Source of the DNA: Triplophysa rosa
Lineage: Eukaryota; Chordata; Actinopteri; Cypriniformes; Nemacheilidae
DNA: 64,000 nt
Assembly: GCF_024868665.1 (NCBI RefSeq)
Contig: NC_079905.1
Location: 7,604,379-7,668,378, forward strand
Direction of reading: 5' to 3'
Under the pieces are notes generated by a model. The model was not told the origin of the DNA, ran no database searches, and was given only the letters and a program-made list of their open reading frames with translations. The stretch's first letter is position 1, and every line of letters starts with the position of its first letter. The translations under genes and the position numbers were made by a program. Below, one piece after another: positions 12,003 to 22,388 of this stretch.

Positions 12003-13800
12003 TCATTGTTTCTTTGGAGTGAGAAGGTACACTTTCTCAGTCAAGTAATCTATTCCCCATGCTCTGTGTCTTTCCTCAAAGCCATCTGCAGACTGAAGCA
12101 ATTCAATGTCACAGGCTCCTTCTGGAATAAGGGACAAAAATTGACCAAAGAAACTACCCTTGAAAAAACGACTTGCTTCAATAGTTAGTAAAACAGTAGC
12201 GGCTTGTTGTTAAACCTAAAATTATTTAATAATGAATAGTAATTTAATAACAACAGGTAAGTTTTAAATGACCAAAACTTACCAAATAAGTTTTTTACAC
12301 CCTCTTCTGTGACCAGAAATGGTGGACCTGTATGTCAAACGTGATCAAAAGAAATGATCAAATACTATGCTTTATAAAGACAACGTCCTTGTATTACATT
12401 GTCTTTCTCTCCTAATGTTACCTTTATACTGCTCAGGATTATATTCCAACGTATCTACAAGATATCTACAGTCACTCTCCATTAAGGAAGTGAGGAGAGC
12501 AGCATACCTTGAGGGTGAAGAAGATATGTAAATACAGGTGAGTGTATGAACTATCATACGTGAGGGATAATGTACATAATATTGTAAATTTTGCATTGAT
12601 TTTGTAACAGGTCTACTTACTTTTGCCTGTCACATGGGTTTATAGCCACCAGTGCTCCTCTATCCCAAATTCCTCCAAACTTCCCTGCAATTGCACTGCA
12701 TGTAAACAAAAACCCAATGAGAGAGTGAGAGAGAGAAAGAAAGAAAAGGGACATTTAATGGTTTCATGCGGCATGTTTTCTCATCTAAAATTGAAAAGGT
12801 GAAACACGCACCTGGAGAACTTGTATAAATCACTCTGATAGATGGAGATCTTCCCATCCGCACTCTGAGAACAAGGAAATGCATTAGTTGAGTAGATATG
12901 ACTTGAGCACACTGGGTAAACATAATGCTGTCTACTTCAATTTAAAAAGTCTGAAGTATTGTGACCTTCATGCAGTTTCAGAGTACTAGAGAGGGGTTTA
13001 AATTTGTATGTATCCGAGTTAAGCCACAAGACCAAATACCAACAACAAAATCATTTTATGAGTGTGTGTAATCCCATCTGGCTACTTTTATGACTGGTGT
13101 GCGGCCATGATATTGTATTGCCTGTGACAAAAGGGGACCTTGGGATACCTTAAAAACCTTTGCTCCAGGAATTTCTGGTACTGGTTCTTCGTTGTATCTA
13201 AGGCTTTGGTCTTCAAAAAACTGTTTAATTCCTTTTTCTGAAATTTCAACTCCAGCCACTGTGTGACCCATATCAGCCAGCCTATAAAATATAATGGACA
13301 ATTTAGGGAATGCAAAGAAATTTTATACCATATTTTTGTTACAGTGGATTTCAGACCTCATACCATTTCATGTCCACAGCTTTACCACACAGTGGAAAAA
13401 AGAATCGAATGCTCTTTTGTCCATGTACGATTTTGTCCAAGTATTTTTCCAGAAACCTAACAACAAGTGCAAGAATAAAGCTGAATAAAAAAAGAAATTC
13501 AAATAACAGGCAGATGTGTTGTACTACACGTTTATGGAGAATGTAAACTTAGAATAAACGTCATCAATTTATGTGACACAGAATGGTGTCTAAGAAATGA
13601 AGTGACAGAACAGGCTCGCATCTCAGCGGAGCATGTATGTGAGATGTGCAAGTATGTATAATTTATCTACTGTGTTAATGATCAAATGTGTGGATCTGTG
13701 ATTACTTGTGCACTTGAGGTTGGTGAAAACTAATTCTGCCTTCCTGCCACCTGTCTTCCCACTCCGACAAAGCCATCACTCGGTTTGCCTGGGTTGACAT
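12003..13800 (-). CDS. tpmt: thiopurine S-methyltransferase, complete copy
   Basis: Cytosolic SAM-dependent methyltransferase acting on aromatic and heterocyclic thiols. Eight coding exons on the minus strand join in phase: 13800-13706 (ATG at 13800), 13456-13364, 13281-13149, 12864-12812, 12695-12621, 12507-12422, 12327-12283 and 12121-12003 (TGA), 699 bp or 232 residues; human TPMT is 245. All introns are GT-AG. Family motifs in order: [20 protein letters not shown], the SAM-site motif [13 protein letters not shown] across the second junction, [15 protein letters not shown] with the acidic ribose-binding Glu, [32 protein letters not shown] and [20 protein letters not shown]. An acceptor at 13836 puts 35 bp of 5' UTR in the first coding exon, so a further non-coding exon must lie upstream toward ppp1r36. 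An odd point is FGGIWDRG where human has FDMIWDRG. Confidence 0.95.
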
Positions 13801-14274
13801 GGTTTCTCTTGTCTTCAGATATGATTTGATAGATTCTGGAATTAACAAAAACAAGAGAACGTGTTATATACAGTATCACCAATCACTTTTTTGTTTCATT
13901 GATAAGATTCTTAGATTATCTGTGTTGTCGATCAGGCCTGGGACAAAATTTTATATGTGACCTCGCTTTCCCTGCGACCAAAAGTAGGCTATACCGTAAG
14001 AGATATATACTGTAATGTATTTATTTTAATTTATAGTGAATTCAATCCCTCAATTATTGTTGGAAAGACCATGCTCTACCAGTCACAGTTCTGTACCAGC
14101 TACACAGTAATATATTAATTTTAATATTCAATGCTGTATTTTGTTATCACGAGTACACAGAGATGAAGGGAAGTGTTTAGTGACATAAGTCTATTGAAAT
14201 GTCAGGAGCAAGTCTTCTAAGATTGGGACAAAACAAAGTATTGCATTGTCTAGTGTAGTTGATCTCTTTAAAGT

Positions 14275-14389
14275 GTGAACTAGTCTACACAAAAATTCAA
14301 GATCACAGTTTTGATTTGACAAGCAGGGCAAACAAGCCACTCTGCTGGTAGGTCAAAGTACACAAAAACCATTCAGCCAATGCTGTTGC
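14275..14389. promoter_or_regulatory. 115-bp non-coding block identical between duplication units
   Basis: Base-for-base identical to 17849-17963 by eye, while flanking intronic/upstream sequence carries substitutions and indels. It lies upstream of the tpmt start codon. It could be a conserved regulatory element, part of a non-coding tpmt 5' exon, or a gene-conversion tract. Confidence 0.5.
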
Positions 14390-14739
14390 GCGATTTTTCA
14401 GATTACATCTTTACCGGAGCCTACCTCTTTCCTAACGCATGTGATGCACTGTGATCAACAGAGACCTTAATAAAGTCGTCGACAGACAAAACAGGCTGTT
14501 GTTTAAAATCTTTACGGATATTTTATTACAAACAAAGAGCAGTGTAAACAAAACTGATGTAAATCTCACTTTGACGTTAAAGCTCTTGACTTTAAACAGC
14601 CTTGCCAAAACGTAGACAATCACGATTTCGTGCGTTCACAACATACAATTCTGTCAACAATCACTTTCAATATGTAACGTTATATAAGAGTAAATTTTAC
14701 CAGTTTAGTGAGCACCCGGTGCCTTCTGAGCTTGCGTTT

Positions 14740-14895
14740 CACAACAGGAAGCACGAGCGTAAGGTGGGCGTGGCATTTGTCACACGTAAACTTGCGCGTC
14801 GTACCGCGAGGTGGAGCCTTCTGTGATTGGCGGGTGCTAGGATACCAAAGACGCTTCACGTTATGGAGTTTGCTTTACTAAAATAAGAAAGAATT
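14740..14895. promoter_or_regulatory. divergent tpmt/ppp1r36 promoter, unit A
   Basis: Between the two head-to-head 5' ends lie a KLF/Sp-type GGTGGGCGTGGC, CpGs (CTTGCGCGTCGTACCGCG) and an inverted CCAAT box in GTGATTGGCGGG, followed by GCTTCACGTT just upstream of the ppp1r36 ATG. The same boxes recur in unit B. No TATA box is seen. A bidirectional promoter is inferred from gene orientation and spacing. Confidence 0.55.
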
Positions 14896-16121
14896 ATGAC
14901 AAAATCACCAACGGAAACGGTAGGAATTCTAGAAAAGATCATTTAAAACAGAGTGTTAGTCCGTTACGTTTCTATAGGTTTTCCAAAACGATACCGTATT
15001 TAAAAAGTTTACACTATTTTGTTATTTGCATGGCAGGTGTCTTCTTTTGGACACTGGGGCTGGAACGACGAAACACAAAGCCTGAAGTTCACGAGGTGAA
15101 GCAGATTGTTTTTTATTACATTTCTGTTCGACAGTCATTTGATATGTAATTCTGTTGCTTGTCTGTTTAGCATTTCCTTCATTTTTGTTGTGTGCAGTTT
15201 TGAACCCCGAGAAATACAAGAATAAAAATAAAACGACGAAGACATCTACATAGCCTACCAAGAGCAGCTCAGAAAACATCTGAAACATATTTTCACTGGT
15301 TCATGTGGTTGGTTAGGAAATAATTATGGCTTAATAACTTTCTCTTGGCAAGACTTTGATGTTTTTATTCTGAGCAACTGATTTACGCAGTTTCATTTCT
15401 CAAAGAAACACTGTGGGACCAGCTCAACTGAATGCCTTCAAGACGTCAGTCAATAAAACGCTCATAAAAGACACATGTCAAAATTCATGATGTTAAATGT
15501 AGGTTCTTAATGACTCTTAGTTTGCTGCATAATGAAAACGAAACGAACTTTGAGAAGGCAAGGTCTTTTTCTAAGAGCAAGGATATTTAAGTACACCATT
15601 ATTGTGTTACAGTGTCAGCTGTCTCTTTGTTACAAAAGGATGAATTCCCAATACCTACATGTTTTCTGTCTCTACTAAAGTAGGTACTTTTATTCCCAAC
15701 CATTTCAATTCTTTTTTTTTAGATTATTTAGAATTGATTATTTTTGTGTAGCCATTTAAACATGGCATGCTGTTTTCAACGCCCATATGAAATGATCCTA
15801 ACAATTTATTTAAATTAGTTTGTGCTCAATTATTATTGCATTAGCAGTGCAAAGGTCAAGGGTGTGATTCCTCAAGCCTACAGCTTGAATGTAATTAGAG
15901 AGCATCATCTGTCAAATACATCAAATTTACAACTTTTTTGATAACCTAACTCAATGTAATGTGACAACTAACATCATCTCATTCTTTCCTTTCTTTCTAT
16001 TCCAGTGATGAGAATGTAAGCGAGAGAGGCAGAAAAAGGCAGAAACATTTGTTAATGTGGAGATGGGCAAAAGCAGCTTGCCCTGAGTCATGCCATGCTT
16101 CTGCTAGGGAAGGGTCTCAGG
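14896..16121 (+). pseudogene. ppp1r36: truncated, disrupted ppp1r36 copy in unit A
   Basis: Duplicate of the 5' part of ppp1r36. Exon 1 (14896-14919, MTKSPTET) and exon 2 (15037-15095) keep their frame and splice sites. Exon 3 (from 15198) has a stop at 15223-15225 after FEPREIQE. Exon 4 (15406-15498) has a 4-bp insertion (93 bp versus 89) that shifts frame. Exon 5 (15613-15679) is recognisable. Exon 6 is absent. Exon 7 (from 16006) has a 2-bp insertion in GCGAGAGAGG and a small deletion at GGAGATGGGCAAAAG, then stops at the duplication junction. It cannot encode the protein, though its promoter and first exons could still yield a short transcript. Confidence 0.9.
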
Positions 16122-16445
16122 GTTGTCTCTCTTTTTATTGTAGGTTTTGCAGTTGTCTCTTTTGAACTACTGACATCTTGTGGGCATTCACTGTAAGGGT
16201 ATTGCAGGTAACAATTCCTGAACTAATCACAAAATAAACAAGAAAATTTAACAGAGCCATCACAATTTATTAAAATATTGATACATTGTCTTCAAGGATT
16301 AAATCAATAAAATAGAAGGATTTTGGCAATGTGGCTTCATTTAGCCGGTAATTTTATTTAATTACTACCACCCTAAAGAGGTTTATATAAGGGGTGTGTA
16401 ACTGTAGAAATAAATGTTTCAGACAACTGCCCCAACAGCGATGAC

Positions 16446-17572
16446 TCATTGTTTCTTTGGAGTGAGAAGGTACACTTTCTCAGTCAAGTAATCTATTCCC
16501 CATGCTCTGTGTCTTTCCTCAAAGCCATCTGCAGACTGAAGCAATTCAATGTCACAGGCTCCTTCTGGAATAAGGGACAACAATTGACAAAAGAAACTAC
16601 CCTTGAAAAAACGAATTGCTTCAATAGTTTCAAAAGACCAAAACTTACCAAATAAATGTATTACATCATCTTCTGTGAACACAAATGGTGGACCTATGCC
16701 AGATGTGACAACAGAAATGATCAAATACTACATGCTTTATAAAGACAACAACATTGTATTACATTGGGCTTTCTCTCCTAAAGAAACATTTGAATATATC
16801 ATAAGTGGGGGATAATGTACATAATATTGTAAATTTTGCAATAATGACTGCCATCAATTATATAACAGGTCTACGTACTTTTGCCTGTCACATGGGTTTA
16901 TAGCCACCAGTGCTCCTCTATCCCAAATTGCTCCAAACTTCCCTGCAATTGCACTGCATGTAAACAAAAACCCAATGAGAGAGTGAGAGAGAAAAGGGGC
17001 ATTTAATAGTTTCATGCGGCATGTTTTATAATCTAAACTTGAAAATGTGAAACACGCACCTGGAGAACTTGTATAAATCACACATGGAGATCTTCCCATC
17101 AGCACTCTGAGAACAAGGAAATGCATTAGAGTGGGTATGACCTTAACTCACACAGTAAACATAATGCTACTTCCATTTAAGAGGCCTGAAGTATTGTGAC
17201 CTTCATGCAGTTTCAGAGTACTACAGAGGGGTTTACATTTGTATGTATCCGAGTTAAGCCACAAGACCATGAACCAACAACAGGCAATTGTGTGGTCCTA
17301 CACATTTATGGAGAATTTTAACTTTTAGATATAATGTTATCAATTCATGTGACAAAGAATGGTCTCTAAGACATGAAGTGATAGAACAGGCTTGCGTCTC
17401 AGGGGAGAATGTATGTGAGATGTTTAAGTATGCATGATTGACTACTGTGTTAATGATCAAATGTGTGGATCTGTTACTTTTGCACTTGAGGTTGGTGAAA
17501 ACCAATTCTGCCTTCCTGCCAGCTGTCCTCCCACTCCGACAAAGCCGTCACTTGGTTTGCCTGGGCCGACAT
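16446..17572 (-). pseudogene. tpmt: tpmt copy B, lacking three coding exons
   Basis: Second tpmt copy. Exon counterparts present: first coding exon 17572-17478 (MSAQANQVTALSEWEDSWQ), the SADGKIS exon (about 17114-17068, 6 bp shorter than in copy A), the [12 protein letters not shown] exon (about 16955-16881), 16693-16649 and 16564-16446. Missing: the exon with FFPLCGKAV, the exon with [11 protein letters not shown] (one deletion corresponding to about 13040-13505 of unit A) and the YAALLTSLM exon (86 bp, replaced by about 30 bp of unrelated sequence near 16780-16800). Without the SAM-binding exons, and with the frame broken by the 86-bp loss, no active enzyme can form. The last exon is essentially identical to copy A. 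Confidence 0.93.
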
Positions 17573-17848
17573 GGCTTCTCTTGTCTTCGGATATGATTTT
17601 CTAGATTCTGGAATTAATAAGAAAAATAAGAACATGTTAAATACAGTATAACCAATCACTTGTTTAGTTTCATTTCTATGATTATCAGATTTACTGTGTT
17701 GTCGATCAGGCCTGGGACAAAATTTTATGGGTGATATGAAGGTAAGTGTTTAAGCGACTTAATTCTATTGACAGTCTTCTAAAGATTGAGGCAAAAGTAT
17801 TGCGTTGTCTGGAAATGGATATGCAAGTTTAGTTGATCTCTGCAAAGC

Positions 17849-17963
17849 GTGAACTAGTCTACACAAAAATTCAAGATCACAGTTTTGATTTGACAAGCAG
17901 GGCAAACAAGCCACTCTGCTGGTAGGTCAAAGTACACAAAAACCATTCAGCCAATGCTGTTGC
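17849..17963. promoter_or_regulatory. 115-bp identical non-coding block, unit B copy
   Basis: Partner of 14275-14389 with no difference seen by eye. It lies upstream of the tpmt pseudogene and immediately beside the later MITE insertion. Confidence 0.5.
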
Positions 17964-17987
17964 ACGATTTTTCAGTGTAAATGCATG

Positions 17988-18366
17988 CACTGCAAAAACT
18001 GATGTGTTAAAAAACAACACACATCACTGTGTTAATAGTATAACGACACATGCTGTGTAGATTTCTACACACATAGTGTGCATTTTATTAAAAAAATACC
18101 CCTGGAAAGATTAATACAGTAAATGTGTTATCTCCTGAAGGGAGGGCGTAATTTTAAAACTAAAAATACTTTACATGGTAACACATTAATTGCTTAAAAA
18201 CACACATTTGTGTGTTAAATTATCTGACACAATTTGTGTGTTAAAATGGCTTGCACACATATTGTGTTAAATATGACACAACATGTGTTGTCCCTGAACA
18301 CACTCCCTACATGTGTTAAAATTTGACACAACATGTGTCATTTTTAACACATCACTTTTTGCAGTG
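17988..18366. mobile_element. MITE inserted in unit B only
   Basis: A 379-bp element with ends CACTGCAAAAA and TTTTTGCAGTG and inner inverted arms (ATGTGTTAAA... and TTTAACACAT), rich in ACACA/TGTGT palindromes. It is absent from the matching place in unit A, so it inserted after the duplication or was lost from A. No clear target duplication was seen. Non-coding. Confidence 0.8.
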
Positions 18367-18759
18367 TGGGAAATATTTGCATAATCATTATGCATATCAT
18401 CATGTCATCTCTACTGTCCCTCTTTCATACGGTCTGTGATTCACGAAACAACATTATAGAGACCTTAATAAAGTCGTGGACAAAACGGGCTGTTGTTTAA
18501 AATTTTCATGAATATTGTTCAAACATAAAGAGCAGTGTACACTGATAAAAATAATAACTGATAAATCTCACTTTGGCGTTAAAGCTCTTCTTTTGACTTT
18601 AAACAGCCTAGCCGAAAAGTAAGCACGATTTCGCACATTTACATCATAAGAATCTGCCACAGTCATAACAGTAAATTTTGCAAGTTCTGGGAGCACCCGG
18701 TTCCTACTGAGCCCCTCGCGTTTCATAATTCATACCAGGAGGCAGGAAGAACGATCTTA

Positions 18760-18893
18760 AGGTGGGCGTGGCGCCCGACACTTGTAAAATGTCGCGTCAA
18801 GCCGGGAGGTGGAGCCTTCTGTGATTGGCGTGTGCTAGGATACCAAGGACGCTTCACGTTTTGGAGTTCGCTTACCGGATTAAGGGAAGAGTT
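18760..18893. promoter_or_regulatory. divergent promoter, unit B (ppp1r36 promoter)
   Basis: Same boxes as unit A: GGTGGGCGTGGC, a CpG cluster, an inverted CCAAT box in GTGATTGGCGTG and GCTTCACGTT, ending about 20-40 bp before the ppp1r36 ATG. This copy now serves the intact ppp1r36. Confidence 0.55.
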
Positions 18894-21800
18894 ATGCCAA
18901 AATCACCGACGGAAACGGTAGGAATTCTAGAAAAGATATTCCAACAATATAAATTAAAACAGAGTGTTAGTCCGTTACGTTTCCATAGGTTTTCCAAAAC
19001 TATATAGTATTTAAAAAGTATCCAATATTTAATAATTTGCATGGCAGGTGTCTTCTTTTGGACACTGGGGCTGGAACGACGAAACACAAAGCCTGGAGTT
19101 CACGAGGTGAAGCAGTTAGTTTTTTTTATTACATTTTTATTCAATAATAATTTGATATGTGGTTCTGTTGCTTGCATGTTTAGCATTATCTTCATTTTTG
19201 TTGTGTGCAGTTTTGAACCCCCTGCAGAAGTACAAGAAAACAATAAAACGACGAAGACATCTACCTACCAAGAGCAGTTCAGAAATCATCTGCAGAATTG
19301 GCAAAGGTAGTCTTTTCACTGTTTCATGTGGTTGACTGACATCAGGAAATAATTATGGCTTAATAACTTTATTCTCTTGGCAAGACTTCTTTATTCTGAG
19401 CAACTGTTCACGTTTAATTTCTCAAAGAAACACTGTGGGACCAGCTCAACTGAATGCCTTCAAGACGTCAATAAAACGCTCACAAAAGACACATGTCACA
19501 ATTCATGATGTTAAATGTAGGTCCTTATTGACTTTTAGTTTGCTGCATAATGAAAACAAAACGAACTTGAGAAGGCAAGGTCTTTTTCTAAGAGCAAGGA
19601 TATTTAAATACACCGTTATTGTGTTACAGTGTCAGCTGTCTCTTTGTTACAAAAGGATGAATTCCCAATACCTACATGTTTTCTGTCTCTACTAAAGTAA
19701 GTACTTTTATTTCCAACCATTTCAATTCCTGTTTTTAATTGTTTAGATTTTTGTGTAGAGATTTAAACATGGCATGCTGTTTGCAATGCTCTTATGGAAT
19801 GATCGGAACAATTTATTTAAATTAGTGTGTGCTCAATTGTTATTGCATTAGCAGTGCAAAGGTCAAGGGTGTGATTCCCTCGTATGCTGATAAAATGTAG
19901 GCCTACAGCTTGAATGTAATTTAAATAATTTTTGGATAAAAGCATCTGCCAAAAGCATGAAAAAATGTGAAAGCATCTGAATTAATAAAAAAAAGAATAA
20001 CACATGTTTGGGTTTAGTTGGATTTGAGAAGTTCTGTGATTACCATTATTTTTTTTCCAAAATATTCACAGGAGCAAAGAGCTGGATGAGTTTCTTGCCT
20101 GTGTCCTGCTCTACTTTTCTTGCTACTTTGAGAAGAAAGCTCAGGAGGAAATACCAAATTCAAAGTGAGTAAAAAACATTACATCATAAATCATCAAGTG
20201 GCTGTTTTTACATGACATTTGTAATCTGCCCATTCGTTTTCTATACTTCAAAGCATTTGTGATATCATATGGGGCAGGTTTATGTACCTACTGTACATAC
20301 ATATCTACCGTTAACGTAGTTCCTTTAGTTTAAGAGCACAGTGCTAACAATGCCAAGGCCATTGGTATGACTCCCATAAAAATCCATAAAAACCGAAAAA
20401 CGTTTGAGCACTGTAAGTCAAGTAACAGCATCTCATTCTTTCCATTCCAGTGATGAGAGTATAAGCGAGAGGCAGAAAAAGGCAGAAACATTTGTTAAGG
20501 TGGAGATGGCGCAAAAACAGCTTGCCCTGAGTTATGCCATGCTTCTTCTAGGAAAGGGTCCATGTGGCTTGTTTCCACAGCACCGTACGGCCGGTGTCAG
20601 GTCAGAGCAGCTATGAATACAGAGTGTGTTTAATTTATGTGCATCTCCGTTAAGTTAATGGATGGGTCGAACGAGTGATGGATGGGTATGTGTTTGAGGA
20701 ATAATGAGTCTGATTTATGTAAACAGGGGCAGGTTGTCGTCCACTCACAGTGATATACAACTGGATGAGGTTTGTGAATTTTACTATAAATGATAAGTAT
20801 AATAATAATAAGTGTGATAACATTTTTCATCTCCTGTTCAGATAGTATTACCTTTCTATATTTGGAAGAACTTTAGTAGGCACCACCTGCCCCCTATAAA
20901 GGATTCATATGTCTTCCCCATCATGAGATCAGTGTGTGTTTTCTGTATCTCAGTGTCTCCTCAGCTTTTGCAGTTATGCTGCATGGGTGACCTTTGAGAG
21001 GCGGGACCTGAAGGGAATCCAGATTGAGATTGGCCGCCTGTTCCGGTCAGACACGTTTAACCCCGCCCTGAGGACTGAATCGGAGGAATGTGATGAGAAG
21101 CAGAAAAATCAGGACAGTTCTAAAAATGAGGGTCAGTCTGAGGTTATGAACCCCAGACAAGCGGCAGAGAATGACAGGTCAGCAGGTGCTATACTACACT
21201 GGATTTAGTTAAGGTAGTTTGACCAAAAATTAAGAACATAGTCCGGTCATGTGGGAATAATGAGGGTGAATTATTCACACAAAATTCTTTTCTACATATT
21301 ATTAAAAATTCTGGCATTGCACTATAAATAATAAAAACAAAACAAAAGACCTGTCCAGTATATACCACTTTACTTCAAATCAAATCCCTTTATTGTCACT
21401 CAACCATATACACAAGTGCAACAGTAGGTGAAAAACTTAGGTGCAGTTCCGACCAACATGGCAGTATGACAGATCTTTTGATCTTATTCATAATTTGATT
21501 ATATTACGGTATTTATTTATTGTCATTGCTACATTTCTCTGGAGCCTGGGAAACCAAATTTATTGAAACAGATTTATAAAAACTTCAGCCTCAGTCAGTG
21601 TGAAAGTGACTGTGTAATGATTCATGATTTCACAGAGCTATCTTCTCTTTCACACTCTCGCTCTGTCTCCTGACCCCTAACCCAGGAAGTCTAACCGGCG
21701 TCCGACACTGAACAGTATCATAACCCAGCGTTCCCCTCTGATGGCCTCTCTGCTGCCCACTCCACAAGAACAGGCTCCTCACCTGTTCGGGAACTTCAGA

Positions 21801-22250
21801 CGTCTTAAACAGGGCTTAAAATGTTCAAATGAATATTGCAATTTAGAGGTGGTGAAGAAAGAGCTGAACCAGCAACTCACCTCTCTCTGGTAATGCCTAG
21901 AAGTGTGTGGTTGCATTATGTATTGTAGTTCCGTAAAGTTACATGTTTTGCTAAATCAGCTTCTCTTTGCACTTAGCTTTGGGATCCTTGGAAAGCCTTT
22001 GAGCCAGTTCAGCTCTGAAAGCCTGAAGCTTCAGGGAAGTCAAAGTGAAGGAGAGATGGAGGATGAGGAAGATGAGGGTATAAACAGTCCCGTGGCAAAC
22101 AATGACTCACGTGTGCACATCAGGAGTAGCAAAACCTCTGTCACAGCCCAAAGATTAATGACCACAACCACAGACCGACATAGCCACTCTAGTCGAGCTG
22201 ACTTGGTCTCCAGAGCGACCACTGAGGAAATGAATTCAGACACGGAATGA
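18894..22250 (+). CDS. ppp1r36: protein phosphatase 1 regulatory subunit 36-like, complete
   Basis: PPP1R36 is a vertebrate protein of the PP1-inhibitor family. Eleven coding exons join in phase: 18894-18917, 19048-19106, 19211-19306, 19428-19516, 19630-19696, 20072-20164, 20451-20600, 20727-20769, 20954-21177, 21686-21889 and 21977-22250 (TGA), 1323 bp or 440 residues; human is about 420. Recognised segments: GHWGWNDETQSLEF (exon 2), THVTIHDVK then VSLLQKDEFP (exons 4-5), SKELDEFLACVLLYFSCYFE (exon 6), QKQLALSYAMLLLG (exon 7), CSYAAWVTFERRDLKG and IEIGRLFRSDTFNPAL (exon 9), RPTLNSIITQRSPLMASLLP (exon 10) and FGILGKPL (exon 11), then an acidic, Ser/Thr-rich tail. All introns are GT-AG. I saw no clear RVxF PP1-docking motif. 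The assignment rests on remembered family similarity, and exons 3-4 are the least certain. Confidence 0.85.
21365..21455. repeat. interspersed repeat fragment in ppp1r36 intron 9
   Basis: TCAAATCCCTTTATTGTCAC then CAACAGTAGGTGAAAAACTT resembles the 3' tail of a fish retroelement (a stretch beginning TTTATTGTCAC is common at such ends). It is short and could not be assigned to a family. Confidence 0.4.
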
Positions 22251-22345
22251 CTGACCTGTTTGTAAATGCATGAGTGTGTTGATGTTGGTTAATTATGCGG
22301 TATGCAAGAATGAGATGTCAGGATTGCAGCATTTGTCAGTGAGCT

Positions 22346-22388
22346 ATTAAAATATTTTCCACTATATAATGAAGTAACACATAATAAA
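22346..22388 (+). terminator. ppp1r36: candidate ppp1r36 poly(A) signals
   Basis: ATTAAA at 22346-22351 and AATAAA at 22383-22388, about 100-140 bp after the stop codon. Confidence 0.5.

Larger units (their letters stand above)
11703..16121. repeat. tandem segmental duplication, unit A
   Basis: Unit A matches unit B (from about 16122) from the shared start GTTGTCTCTC/GGTTTTGCAG through the tpmt 3' end, all shared tpmt exons, the divergent promoter, and ppp1r36 exons 1-5 plus a piece of exon 7. Unit A ends inside ppp1r36 exon 7 (at about 16114-16121, GGGAAGGGTCTCAGG), where unit B abruptly begins. It contains intact tpmt and pseudogenised ppp1r36. Confidence 0.92.
16122..20560. repeat. tandem segmental duplication, unit B
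   Basis: Second copy in the same orientation. It matches unit A up to the middle of ppp1r36 exon 7 (about 20560), beyond which the intact gene continues into single-copy DNA. It has lost tpmt exons 3, 4 and 7 and gained a 379-bp MITE, but keeps every ppp1r36 exon. Confidence 0.92.

Noticed and set aside
12006..12188. Plus-strand frame [11 protein letters not shown]... repeated at 16449
   Set aside because: It is the exact antisense of the last tpmt exon; its repetition reflects the tandem duplication, not a second gene.
16446..16724. Continuous minus-strand frame spanning two tpmt exons in copy B
   Set aside because: It reads through an intron: both the GTAAGT donor and TTCCAG acceptor are intact and the spliced product matches TPMT better.
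19041..19310. 89-codon plus-strand frame MAGVFFWTLGLERR...
   Set aside because: Reads through exon 2 of ppp1r36 in the wrong frame; the spliced frame (GHWGWNDETQSLEF) fits neighbouring exon phases and the family.
19630..19696. Alternative frame through this exon containing a stop
   Set aside because: Joining to the preceding exon at GATGTTAAAT/GTAGGT (phase 1) gives an open frame similar to PPP1R36; the stop exists only in the unused phase.
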